Positions 1 through 8,280 of a stretch of 57,186 bases of DNA are shown here, one piece after another. The notes below the pieces were generated by a model. That model searched no databases and was not told where the DNA came from. It saw only the letters and a program-made list of their open reading frames with translations. A program made the translations under genes and the position numbers. The first letter of the stretch is position 1; every line of letters begins with the position of its first letter. Source of the stretch: Acidobacteriaceae bacterium (lineage in GTDB: Bacteria > Acidobacteriota > Terriglobia > Terriglobales > Acidobacteriaceae); contig JASHOY010000192.1 in NCBI GenBank assembly GCA_030038435.1, forward strand, positions 1 through 57,186, in the 5' to 3' direction.

Positions 1-1491
1 GATGGCGGCGCGGCCACCAGTGCGCTGCTCAACACACCGGAGGCTTTAACTGTCATCGGGCCGGCGGTTTTCTTTTCAGATACCCTGAACAATCGCGTGC
101 GCGAAGTGATGGGCGGCGTGATCAACACTATTGCGGGCGTGCCGGCTTCGAATACCGAGTCCCTGGTGATCGGCAGCGCATTCTCCGCGGTATACGGGAC
201 GGGCTCTCTCACCGCGACATTCTCGAATGGGGCGAACACTGCCACCGGCACGGTGACTTTCTACGATGGTGAAGGTGCGAATCGCACGTCGATCGGCCAG
301 GCCACGCTTTCCGCCAACGCCGCGACCATCAGCACCAGCACCCTGGCAGCGGGCACCCATTACATCGTCGCTTCCTATGCCGGCGACGCCAACAACGCGC
401 CGATAACCAGCGGCGTGTATGTATATGTGGTGACGCCGGCGCCGCTCACCGCGGTGGCCAACGCAGCCAACATGCTTTATGGCCAGGCTGTTCCCGCACT
501 CAGCGGCACACTTACCGGCGTGCTCTCGCAGGATGCGGGCAACGTGACGGCGGTCTTCACTACCACGGCAACCAGTACGTCGGCTCCCGGAACTTATCCC
601 ATCGCCGTATCGCTCACCGGCTCGGCGGCGGGGAATTACACGGCAACACTGGGCGCGGGATCAGGATCACTGACCATCGCCCAGGCGCCAACCGTCACCA
701 CGCTGGCGGCGAGCGCAACCTCTCCGGTGCTGGGCACGAACGTCACGCTTACGGCTACCGTGTCCTCCACCACCAGCGGCACGCCCACCGGCACGGTCAT
801 TTTCTTCAATGGCGCGACACAACTGAACTCTGCGCCCGTGGCTTTGAGCGGAGGAGTCGCCACATTCACCCTGTCAACGCTGCCCCTTGGCAATGTGAGC
901 CTCACCGCCGTATACAGTGGCGACACCGACTTCACCGGCAGCACTTCGTCTGCTCTGACGCTGACCGAGCTCTCTCCTGATTTCAGCATCACGGTGACGC
1001 CCGCGGCACAGTCGGTACTTCCGTTGCAGTCGGTGAATTACACGGTGACGGTTACGCCGTCCAACAGCACTTTTGTTAATCCGGTGAGCTTCTCGGTAAG
1101 CGGTTTGCCGAACGGGGTCACGGCATCCTTCAATCCTGCGACCGTGGCCGCGGGTTCAGGCGCGACAACGACGACGCTCACGCTCACCGCGAGCGGGCTT
1201 GCGCAAATGCGTCGCGAGGGACCGCCCCTTGGTGGTTGGCCACCTTACTCCACGCTGGCTCTGCTGCTGTTGCCGCTGTCATTTACAAAACGCGCACGCA
1301 GCGCCCGGCGGAAGCTGTCTCGCGCAGGATGGGCGCTGGTTGTTTTGCTGGCGCTGGGTGCGGCCGGCGCGGCTGTGGGCTGCGGAGGCGGCGGTTTCTT
1401 CGGCCACACCACCGAGACTTACACCGTAACCGTGACGGCCGTGAGCGGTCCGAACACGCATACAACAGACTTGACCCTGACGGTGCAATAG
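1..1491 (+). CDS. NHL-repeat / Ig-like repeat surface protein, 5' end outside window
   Basis: The frame is open from base 1, so the N-terminus lies outside the window. The first visible residues (SDTLNNRVREV, then GVINTIAG) are a typical NHL beta-propeller repeat. Next come Ig-like repeats of the Big_3 type (GTVTFYDG near the start, GTVIFFNG later), with an MBG-like segment (MLYGQAVPALSG) between them, and a final Ig-like stretch starting at SPDFSITVTP. The C-terminal ~100 residues are odd: an Arg/Pro linker, a hydrophobic stretch (STLALLLLPLSF), a basic patch (KRARSARRK), a second hydrophobic stretch (ALVVLLALGAAGAAVGCGGG), then another beta-rich tail ending TLTVQ. I infer an envelope-anchored or exported adhesin-like protein. 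The ligand is unknown. The beta-barrel gene follows 8 bp downstream. Confidence 0.75.
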   Translation, partial: DGGAATSALLNTPEALTVIGPAVFFSDTLNNRVREVMGGVINTIAGVPASNTESLVIGSAFSAVYGTGSLTATFSNGANTATGTVTFYDGEGANRTSIGQATLSANAATISTSTLAAGTHYIVASYAGDANNAPITSGVYVYVVTPAPLTAVANAANMLYGQAVPALSGTLTGVLSQDAGNVTAVFTTTATSTSAPGTYPIAVSLTGSAAGNYTATLGAGSGSLTIAQAPTVTTLAASATSPVLGTNVTLTATVSSTTSGTPTGTVIFFNGATQLNSAPVALSGGVATFTLSTLPLGNVSLTAVYSGDTDFTGSTSSALTLTELSPDFSITVTPAAQSVLPLQSVNYTVTVTPSNSTFVNPVSFSVSGLPNGVTASFNPATVAAGSGATTTTLTLTASGLAQMRREGPPLGGWPPYSTLALLLLPLSFTKRARSARRKLSRAGWALVVLLALGAAGAAVGCGGGGFFGHTTETYTVTVTAVSGPNTHTTDLTLTVQ

Positions 1492-1499
1492 GAGAGCCC

Positions 1500-2087
1500 A
1501 TGCGAAAAGGCCTCATCTCGGCGATTGCTCTGCTCTCTTTGGGGCTGACGGCCGCGGCTCGCTCGCAGGTGGTTCCCGGCGAAGTGAATGTCCGTTACAG
1601 TGAACAGATTTCCAACGCACCGCCCGGCAATTGCGGCTGTTTTGGGTTGGAAGGAGCTGCCGTGGATGCGGCCTGGGGCGCTTCGGGCGTGGGCATCGCG
1701 CGTGGAGCAGCTTTTGCGCTGGCGGTTGACGCGGGTGTGGAGCACGCGGGCAGCGTCGGCAGCGCTCCTTATGGCCTTACTCTGACCACGGTGACTGCCG
1801 GTCCGCGGTTCTGGCTGCCGGGAGGCAAGTTGCGCATCTTCGGGCAGGTGCTTCTGGGGGTCGCGCACGGGTCTGATTCCGAGTTTCCGCACAACAATTC
1901 GCTGGTGCCTTCGGCCAGTTCCTTCGCGCTTGACGCGGGCGGCGGCGCGGAGCGCTTTATCGGCCAGCGCTTCTCGATCCGATTGCTGCAGATGGATTAC
2001 GTTTGGACTTCCCTGCCCAACACTACTTCTGACTACCAGAACAATCTTCGCATCGGCGCAGGCATTACCCTTCATTTCGGGCGGTAA
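1500..2087 (+). CDS. Outer-membrane beta-barrel protein (OmpA/OmpW-like fold), hypothetical
   Basis: A 195-residue protein. The ATG at 1500 is chosen because GGAG lies just upstream and a signal peptide follows directly (MRKGLISAIALLSLGLTAAARSQ). The frame is open further upstream but only out of frame with the preceding gene. The mature part alternates Gly and aromatic residues in amphipathic strands and ends with a beta-signal-like stretch closing on Phe-Gly-Arg (GAGITLHFGR), as expected for a small 8-stranded barrel. A CGC motif near residue 40 might form a local disulfide. It lies 8 bp after the NHL/Ig-like gene, probably in the same transcript, so the two may act together at the cell surface. 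The ligand is unknown. Confidence 0.65.
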   Translation: MRKGLISAIALLSLGLTAAARSQVVPGEVNVRYSEQISNAPPGNCGCFGLEGAAVDAAWGASGVGIARGAAFALAVDAGVEHAGSVGSAPYGLTLTTVTAGPRFWLPGGKLRIFGQVLLGVAHGSDSEFPHNNSLVPSASSFALDAGGGAERFIGQRFSIRLLQMDYVWTSLPNTTSDYQNNLRIGAGITLHFGR

Positions 2088-2353
2088 GTGGGCCGCCGAA
2101 GCGGATCGCGGCAAGCCGGCGTTGGCTTCGCTGTTTGAGGCCGAGGAGATCGCGGCGGTATGTCGAGCCACTTCCCTCGTCAAATGAGGCGGCGCAAGTT
2201 GCGGCCAACAGCGTTGAAGCCAATGAGCAGGCGTGGATGTTTCCGCGACTGACGTGGAGAAGACTATAAGCTGATATAAGAATGGCTGGTAGCTGGGAAT
2301 CGCCGCGAGATCGTTCCCGGGGGAAAATTCAATTCACAAATACTGGAGACTCG

Positions 2354-4357
2354 ATGAGATCCAAGCTGCTTTGGCCTGTTTTGATGCTGCTGGCGGGGCC
2401 ATACGTCGCGGCCCAAACCGTTCCCGGAACCGTGCGCCAGTTTTTGCCGGCGCGGTTGCAGAGCGCCGACGTAGTGACTTACCAGATGCAGCAGTTTCTT
2501 ATGGAGCGGGCGCCCAAGCTTCCCCAGGCGACGAGCGCCGCGGAGTGGACGAACGCAGCTGAGCAGATCCGCCAGCACGTTCTGAACGACGTGATCTATC
2601 ACGGGTGGCCGAAGGCCTGGATCGATTCTCCGCCAAAATTCGAGGATGTGGGAGCCGTACCGGTTCCGGCAGGAGCGGGCTATCGAGCGGAGAAGTTCCG
2701 CTACGAAATCGTGCCCGGCTTCTACTCCACCGCAGTTCTTTACCTGCCGGCGCACGTGGAGGGAAAAGTTCCGGCGGTGCTTAACGTACTGGGCCATTAT
2801 CCGACGGGAAAATCCATGCCTTTTCAGCAGAAGCTTTGCATTAACGAAGCGCTGCGCGGCATGATCGCGTTGAGCCTGGCTTTCGTGGACGAAGGAGAAT
2901 TGAAGGCGGAGGGCAACGGGCATTATTACGGATCGGACCTCGATCTGACCGGAGTGAGCGGCGTGGGGCTTTTTTATCTGGCGATGCGCCGCGGGCTTGA
3001 TTATCTCTACGACGACCCGCAGGTGGACAGAAGCCGCATTGCCATGACCGGACAGTCGGGCGGGGGATGGCAGACGCTCATGCTGAGTTCTCTTGACACG
3101 CGGATCAAGGTGGCTGCACCGGTGGCGGGCTTCGCATCGTTGCAGGGGCGGCTGGAACGAATTCCCGGGGAGCCGGGCGATTATGAGCAGATTGCTCCGG
3201 ACCTGCTCGACGGCCACGGCTACCAGACATTCATTGCCATGCTCGCGCCCCGGCCGACGCTGGAAAGCAATAACGCCGAGGATTCCTGCTGTTTTCGCGC
3301 GCCGCTGGTGAAGCCCTATATCTACGATGCAATCAAGCCCTTCTTTGCGCTGTATGGAAAGGAGGACGCATTCAGCTTCCACAGTGACGCGGAAGTGCTT
3401 GCGCATAACTATGGGCACGACGACCGGCAGCAGACTTATCGCTTTCTGGACAAGTGGTTCAACCTGCCAGATAAACCGGATGAGATACCGGTGGGGCAGG
3501 ACGTGAATACTTATAGCCAACTGGCTGCCGGAGTACCGGCAGACAACCTGACCATTCTCGCTCTGGCCCGGCAGTTTGCGGCCAAGCTTCAGCACCCCAC
3601 GGCGCCAGCGGATGCAGATGCACGCGCGGATTGGGCCAAAGGCGAGCGTGCAGAACTCGTCAAGGTGATCAACTATCAGCCGGTGACGGTGACGCATCCG
3701 TGGTACATGACGGACACCGATCACAACACCGTCAAGTCGATTTCGTTTCGATTCAGCTTAAGCAACGGGCTGAGCGCCACCGGTGTATGGATCAAATCCG
3801 AATGGACTCCCGATGGTGCTCCCATGACGGTTGTTATCGACGACAATGGACGCGAAGGCGCGGACAAGGAAGTGTGGGATAGCTACCCGGAGGTCGGTTA
3901 CGCCGTTGAAAGGGGCGACCAGGTGATGGTTCTCTCCATTCTCTTCACCGGCGACGCCAATCCCACTCATGGCGACGCGGGCCGCTTTGGCTACATGCTG
4001 AATGCCATCGGCGATCCGCCCCTCGGCCTTGAAGCGGCGCAGTTGATCGGAATTACTCGTTGGGCACAGCAACAGTGGCGCCCATCGCAGATCACGCTGG
4101 AGAGCTCAGGCTATCGCATGCAGGTGGTCTCGCTTGTAGCAGGCGCATTGGAGCCGCAGTTATTCAAGAGCATCACCATCCACGAGGGAATGCACAGTCT
4201 GAGCTACATATTGGATCAGGCTGTGTCTTCTGATCGGGTTCCTGACATGTTCTGCCGTGACTTCTACAAGGATTTCGATCTGAATATGCTGAAGGCGATG
4301 GCTGAGCCCGCAGCCGTGAAGGAAGCCGACTTCGTGGAAGCGGCGCAGATGAAGTAG
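2354..4357 (+). CDS. Secreted alpha/beta hydrolase (acetyl-xylan-esterase / dienelactone-hydrolase type)
   Basis: A 667-residue exported protein. The frame is open upstream of ATG 2354, but this ATG immediately precedes a good signal peptide (RSKLLWPVLMLLAGPYVAAQ), so it is taken as the start. The catalytic domain shows the oxyanion-region motif GHYPTGK and the nucleophile elbow GQSGGG with Ser at about residue 235. HNYGHDD followed by QQTYRFLDKWF is a likely region for the catalytic His. The C-terminal ~250 residues form a second, less recognisable beta-rich domain. Large exported hydrolases of this kind occur in plant-cell-wall-degrading Acidobacteria, and the convergent neighbour is a GH78 rhamnosidase, so an ester on pectin or hemicellulose is a reasonable but unproven substrate. 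Two TATAAG hexamers at 2266-2280 could belong to the promoter. Confidence 0.65.
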   Translation: MRSKLLWPVLMLLAGPYVAAQTVPGTVRQFLPARLQSADVVTYQMQQFLMERAPKLPQATSAAEWTNAAEQIRQHVLNDVIYHGWPKAWIDSPPKFEDVGAVPVPAGAGYRAEKFRYEIVPGFYSTAVLYLPAHVEGKVPAVLNVLGHYPTGKSMPFQQKLCINEALRGMIALSLAFVDEGELKAEGNGHYYGSDLDLTGVSGVGLFYLAMRRGLDYLYDDPQVDRSRIAMTGQSGGGWQTLMLSSLDTRIKVAAPVAGFASLQGRLERIPGEPGDYEQIAPDLLDGHGYQTFIAMLAPRPTLESNNAEDSCCFRAPLVKPYIYDAIKPFFALYGKEDAFSFHSDAEVLAHNYGHDDRQQTYRFLDKWFNLPDKPDEIPVGQDVNTYSQLAAGVPADNLTILALARQFAAKLQHPTAPADADARADWAKGERAELVKVINYQPVTVTHPWYMTDTDHNTVKSISFRFSLSNGLSATGVWIKSEWTPDGAPMTVVIDDNGREGADKEVWDSYPEVGYAVERGDQVMVLSILFTGDANPTHGDAGRFGYMLNAIGDPPLGLEAAQLIGITRWAQQQWRPSQITLESSGYRMQVVSLVAGALEPQLFKSITIHEGMHSLSYILDQAVSSDRVPDMFCRDFYKDFDLNMLKAMAEPAAVKEADFVEAAQMK

Positions 4358-4421
4358 AGACGATGCCTGATCGCCGCGGAAATTGCGGCACATTGAAAAT
4401 GCGAGAGGCGGCGCAGGGCTT

Positions 4422-6887
4422 CTATCTTCTTAGGAATTCGTATTGTCCGGCTTGATGGAGAAATGTCTGCAGGCGAACGCCTGAGAGCGTGGGTTTGGTC
4501 GCGAAAGCGGAGCCGTTGCGCAGCCAATTGCCCGCGGGCAAGAGCACCGTGGCCTCGGTTCCCTGCGGAATGTAGATCTGCACGCGATTCGGCTTCGCTT
4601 CGACGGTTATTGCTCCGCGTGGTGTGGCTACCGATCCGCGAATCCAGGACAGCCCGGCGAGGTCGGGACGGATTTGCACGCTGCTGAAGCCCGCGCCTGT
4701 GGCTTTCACGCCGAGCAGTTCCTGCAAAAGCCATGAGGCCGGGCCGCTTGACCAGCCGTGCGCCAGGCTTACAAAATAGCCGGTGGTTCCGTCGGCCTGG
4801 AGATGCAGGTGTGGATTTTGTTTCGGCCAGCGCAGATCATAGGCTTCCCAGAAGCTGGTTGCGCCTTCGGCGAGCATGCCACCCCAGTACTCGCGCATCC
4901 AGGCGAGTGCAGCGCGGCGGCGGCCCATGCGCGCCATAGCTTCGATGAGAAATTCATTGAAGAAGGGGCTGATGGTCTGGGTTTGCGTGCCATCGGCGCC
5001 GATGGCGCTGAACACTTTTGACCAGATGGCGGGATAGTCGCGCGGCGTGGCGACGCCCGCCAGCACAGCGAGCGCGTTGAGCTGCCAGCGTTGGCTGAAA
5101 ATCCCGTCGGCATCGCGGAATTGTTGCCGCGCTTGTGCGGCAAGCCAGCCGGCGCGTGAGTCGTACCGCATTGCAGCGGCGGTATCGCCAAGCTGGTTGA
5201 GCAGCCATGCTGCATCGCGAAAGGCGAGCACGAACTCGAGTTCGGTGCCTTCTTCGGCCTGACTTGTAAAGGCGAAGAGCCCGGGAGACCAGTCGACGAA
5301 GAGCCAGCGGTGGCGCGGATTGGTGAAGCGCCCGGAAGCGTCCAACTCGCTGTCCATTTGCTGCAAGAGCCGAAGCAGCGCGGCGTGCCTGGCTTCGAGG
5401 GCTGCCTGGTCTCCACTATGGCGATAGAGGTCAGCAAGAGTGACGATCCAGAGCGCCGTGTAGCCGGGGATGCCGTTGACGTCTTGCCGCGCGGGCGGGA
5501 TGAGGCTGGTGAGCGTTTGGTCGAGAAGAAAGCGATCGCCGAAGACGTCACTGATTACCGGACCGCTGACGGCCAGATCGCCGGCCCACCAACCGCGGTC
5601 ACGCTTGGGCGCATCCCAAACGCCATCCTGCATGCAGAGGTGCGCGGTATATGCGGCGGTTTGCCAGATGCGGTTCAGCAGCGGGTCGGAGGATTGGAAC
5701 GAACCTGCATAATGCACCGGGTAGGCAATGCCTTCAAGGCGGACGGATTGAAAAGTGGTGCGTGGCGCGCCGCCCACGAATCGGAGCCACGCATAGCGAA
5801 ACCCGCTTTTGGGACCGCGCGCGAGGCCGTGCGGAGGTATGGTCAGCAGGTTCACTCCAAGATAGTTCTTGCCGCTGAGCGCTTCGCCCGCCGACTCACC
5901 ATAACTGAGCAGGACGCGGGCCTCGCAGTTGCAATCTGACTTGAGAAGCAGACGTCCGGCAACCTCGCGGCCGAAGTCCAAAAGGAGCGACGGCGCGTTT
6001 TCTTCGGTTGTGCCGGCGGGAATCTGCACACTGAATGGCTGGTGCGAATGGGGGCTGGTGAGTGCTTCCAGGTTTTCGAGGTTGCCGGTGCGATGGGTGA
6101 CGGCCGTTGCCGTTAAGGTGTAGGTACGGAGGTAGGGAGACATGCCGATGTAACCGGGCCAGTCGTAGAGGCCTGCATCGAGGTTCCACTGGAAAAATTT
6201 CGGCGAGCTTTCGATGGCGCCGAGCGACTGCACTCGTGGCCAACCGCTATCGTCGAAGTCCGGCGACTGCCAGCCCGTTGGTGTGGCGGCCACGCTGCGC
6301 CATGCGGCGCCGGAAAAAGTCAGTGGCGCCGCACTGATTCCCGGCGCGGCGGGAACGATTTTGGCAACGAGCACTTCGCCGAAGGAAAGCTGCTGGATGA
6401 GGGGTGAATCGCTGGCGGCTACGATGCCGGGGCCGCGCACTGCTTCGATGGCCAGCAGGTTTCGGCCGATGCGCAGCGCCGAGTGTACTTCAGCGCGGAA
6501 GACGTGAATTTCCAGCGGAGACTCGGGATCGGCGGCGACATCGAGAACCGGCGTTCCGTTGAGATAGGCCTTTACGCTGCGCGGACCTGCGATGTAAAGA
6601 GTGGCCGTCCGCGGGAGGCGCGAGATCTGAAACGTATCACGGAAGGCGTGCGGCTCGGTTTTGCGCTGGCGCTGACGGTAGTTGAATTTGGCATGGTCAG
6701 GGCGCAGGGCGGCGGCATCGCCTGACGTCCAGATGTACTGTTCGGGCAGCGCCGTTTGGATTGGGCGACGGAGATTGGCTGGATTGCCCGCAGGATCGAA
6801 GTTGCCTGCGGCTCGCGCGGAAGGAAGAGCGGCCCATGAAGCCATCAGTGCCAGCACAGCGAACAAAGAGAATGGTTTTTTCAACAT
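4422..6887 (-). CDS. Exported alpha-L-rhamnosidase, GH78 family
   Basis: An 821-residue protein with a Sec signal peptide (MLKKPFSLFAVLALMASWAALPSARA). GH78 enzymes release terminal alpha-L-rhamnose from rhamnogalacturonan, flavonoid glycosides and similar glycans with inversion. N-terminal beta-sandwich domains with jelly-roll character (VKAYLNGTPV, EALRGPGI-type strands) precede an (alpha/alpha)6 barrel. That barrel carries the family signature DGVWDAPKRDRGWWAGDL, with the acidic residues expected in the active site, and further on GATSFWEAYD, whose Glu is a candidate catalytic base. The C-terminal strand-rich domain (GSVATPRGAITVEAKP) is the usual GH78 cap. It faces the esterase gene tail to tail. 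The first downstream gene on its far side is the sugar-acid locus at 7.5-19.4 kb. Confidence 0.88.
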   Translation of the reverse strand: MLKKPFSLFAVLALMASWAALPSARAAGNFDPAGNPANLRRPIQTALPEQYIWTSGDAAALRPDHAKFNYRQRQRKTEPHAFRDTFQISRLPRTATLYIAGPRSVKAYLNGTPVLDVAADPESPLEIHVFRAEVHSALRIGRNLLAIEAVRGPGIVAASDSPLIQQLSFGEVLVAKIVPAAPGISAAPLTFSGAAWRSVAATPTGWQSPDFDDSGWPRVQSLGAIESSPKFFQWNLDAGLYDWPGYIGMSPYLRTYTLTATAVTHRTGNLENLEALTSPHSHQPFSVQIPAGTTEENAPSLLLDFGREVAGRLLLKSDCNCEARVLLSYGESAGEALSGKNYLGVNLLTIPPHGLARGPKSGFRYAWLRFVGGAPRTTFQSVRLEGIAYPVHYAGSFQSSDPLLNRIWQTAAYTAHLCMQDGVWDAPKRDRGWWAGDLAVSGPVISDVFGDRFLLDQTLTSLIPPARQDVNGIPGYTALWIVTLADLYRHSGDQAALEARHAALLRLLQQMDSELDASGRFTNPRHRWLFVDWSPGLFAFTSQAEEGTELEFVLAFRDAAWLLNQLGDTAAAMRYDSRAGWLAAQARQQFRDADGIFSQRWQLNALAVLAGVATPRDYPAIWSKVFSAIGADGTQTQTISPFFNEFLIEAMARMGRRRAALAWMREYWGGMLAEGATSFWEAYDLRWPKQNPHLHLQADGTTGYFVSLAHGWSSGPASWLLQELLGVKATGAGFSSVQIRPDLAGLSWIRGSVATPRGAITVEAKPNRVQIYIPQGTEATVLLPAGNWLRNGSAFATKPTLSGVRLQTFLHQAGQYEFLRR

Positions 6888-7581
6888 TTCGGATCTGCAA
6901 TCCCCCTATCCGCCAATGCGTCCACAATAGCCGCATCCGGCCGCCGCTTCACAGGTTGTTGTGTCGGACAGGTAGATAGCGTGTTTCCTCGAAGGAGTGG
7001 TTATGGCCGCCGAATCGGCGCCGGTCGAGCTTTTCTCTTCGGCTCCAGGCACGGAGACAGCGGTTTGCCGCAAACTCCTGGCGATCTTTCCTTGCCCGGC
7101 CCGCTTGACAAGTGGAGCCAGAAAGTCCGGAATGCGGAACGGGAGGGAAGCTGAGGCAAGCGGGCGCAGATGCCGAATCGCGAAACAGCGCCAAGGCCTT
7201 GCTACGGCTGGAAAGGGGTATGACCGCTGCATTCTTGCCGTGCGGTTATGAATGCGGATTTGTGTGGAGGCAGCTTTGAGCAGGCTATTCTCCTCAATGT
7301 AAACCGCGACCAACGCAGAACCTGGCTGGGGAGTGCGGACTCGGGGTTCGGCAAACAGGAATGCGATTCGCGTTCCTTCGCCGACGCTGGGGGAAGAAAT
7401 TTCCGCGGGGCGGAATCTGGCGGCGCAGAGAGACAAGCATCTCGCGCCGCCCGGCTTCCGTGCGGTAAGGTTAGAGCGATTCGAGCCCAGCTTTGGGGAA
7501 TCGAATTAACCGTTCCTATTTCCGGTTCGGGTGGAATGGCCAGCCGCACAAGGCGCACCGAACCACTGAAAGGCAAAGAGA
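6888..7581. other. Divergent intergenic region, 694 bp, no gene I can support
   Basis: This lies between the GH78 gene (reading left) and the racemase-like gene (reading right) and must hold both promoters. An ORF from ATG 7003 to 7251 has a plausible ribosome site (GAAGGAG) but encodes an 82-residue sequence with no recognisable fold or composition. Longer frames on the opposite strand look like noise. I saw no clear -35/-10 pair, operator palindrome or RNA structure. Confidence 0.4.
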
Positions 7582-8280
7582 TTGTCCGCTGATAGCCCTC
7601 GCACACTCGCTCTCATTCACACCAGTCCCACGCTGGCGCCGGTTTTCGCCACCTTGTGCGCGCGTCACCTGCCGCAGACAAAGTTCTTTCACATGGTGGA
7701 CGAAAGTCTGATTCAGAACACTATTCGCGCCGGTGGATTGCAAAAGCAAACCATTCGCCGTCTGGTTGAGCAGATCGCTTCGGCTGAAACCGCCGGCGCC
7801 GATGCGGTGCTGGTCACGTGCTCGTCGATCGGGCCGGGCGTGGCCCTGGCGCGGCAGCTTTTTGAAATTCCGGTGATGCGCATTGACGACGCGATGGCGG
7901 AAACGGCCGTACGCCAGGCACACAGGATCGGAGTGCTGGCTACGCTGCGCACCACGCTCGACCCTACGACCGCATTGCTTCGCGAAAAGGCCGAAGCAGC
8001 GGGACGCGCAATCGAGCTGGTAGAGTGTCTTTGCGCGGATGCATTTCCGGCCGTGCTGGCGGGCGATACCGAGACCCATGACCGGATTCTGCGCGAGGCG
8101 CTGACGAATGACCTCAATGGAGTGGATGTGATTGTGCTGGCTCAAGCCTCGATGGCGCGGGTGGTTTCGACGCTTGCTCCCGGAGCGTTGCGCGCGCCGG
8201 TGCTCTCCAGCCCGGAGCTGGCCATTTTGCGTGCCGGTGAAGTTATGGCCCAGCCTGAAGCAGCGAGGGCCGGCGATTGA
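7582..8280 (+). CDS. Asp/Glu-racemase-superfamily protein, probable sugar-acid catabolism accessory
   Basis: A 232-residue protein of the Asp/Glu/hydantoin racemase superfamily. The TTG at 7582 is the only good start, with a purine-rich AAAGGCAAAGAG just upstream. The first active-site loop is present (LVTCSSIGPG, one catalytic-type Cys). The second position, which in two-base racemases reads GCTH or GCAG, reads LAQASMARV here, so the second Cys is replaced. The classical two-Cys racemisation is therefore unlikely. Other superfamily members with one Cys include arylmalonate decarboxylase, where the pattern is the reverse. Its stop overlaps the TTG start of the MFS gene (TTGA), so the two are co-translated. 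The true substrate is unknown; the context suggests a sugar acid or a breakdown product. Confidence 0.7.
   Translation: MSADSPRTLALIHTSPTLAPVFATLCARHLPQTKFFHMVDESLIQNTIRAGGLQKQTIRRLVEQIASAETAGADAVLVTCSSIGPGVALARQLFEIPVMRIDDAMAETAVRQAHRIGVLATLRTTLDPTTALLREKAEAAGRAIELVECLCADAFPAVLAGDTETHDRILREALTNDLNGVDVIVLAQASMARVVSTLAPGALRAPVLSSPELAILRAGEVMAQPEAARAGD

Noticed and set aside
2264..3724. 486-codon open frame opposite the hydrolase gene
   Set aside because: It is the GC-rich mirror of a gene with signal peptide and clear catalytic motif; no domain or signature in it.
7003..7251. Possible small gene with an SD-like GAAGGAG
   Set aside because: Sequence shows no fold, signal or known motif, and several overlapping frames exist in the same region.
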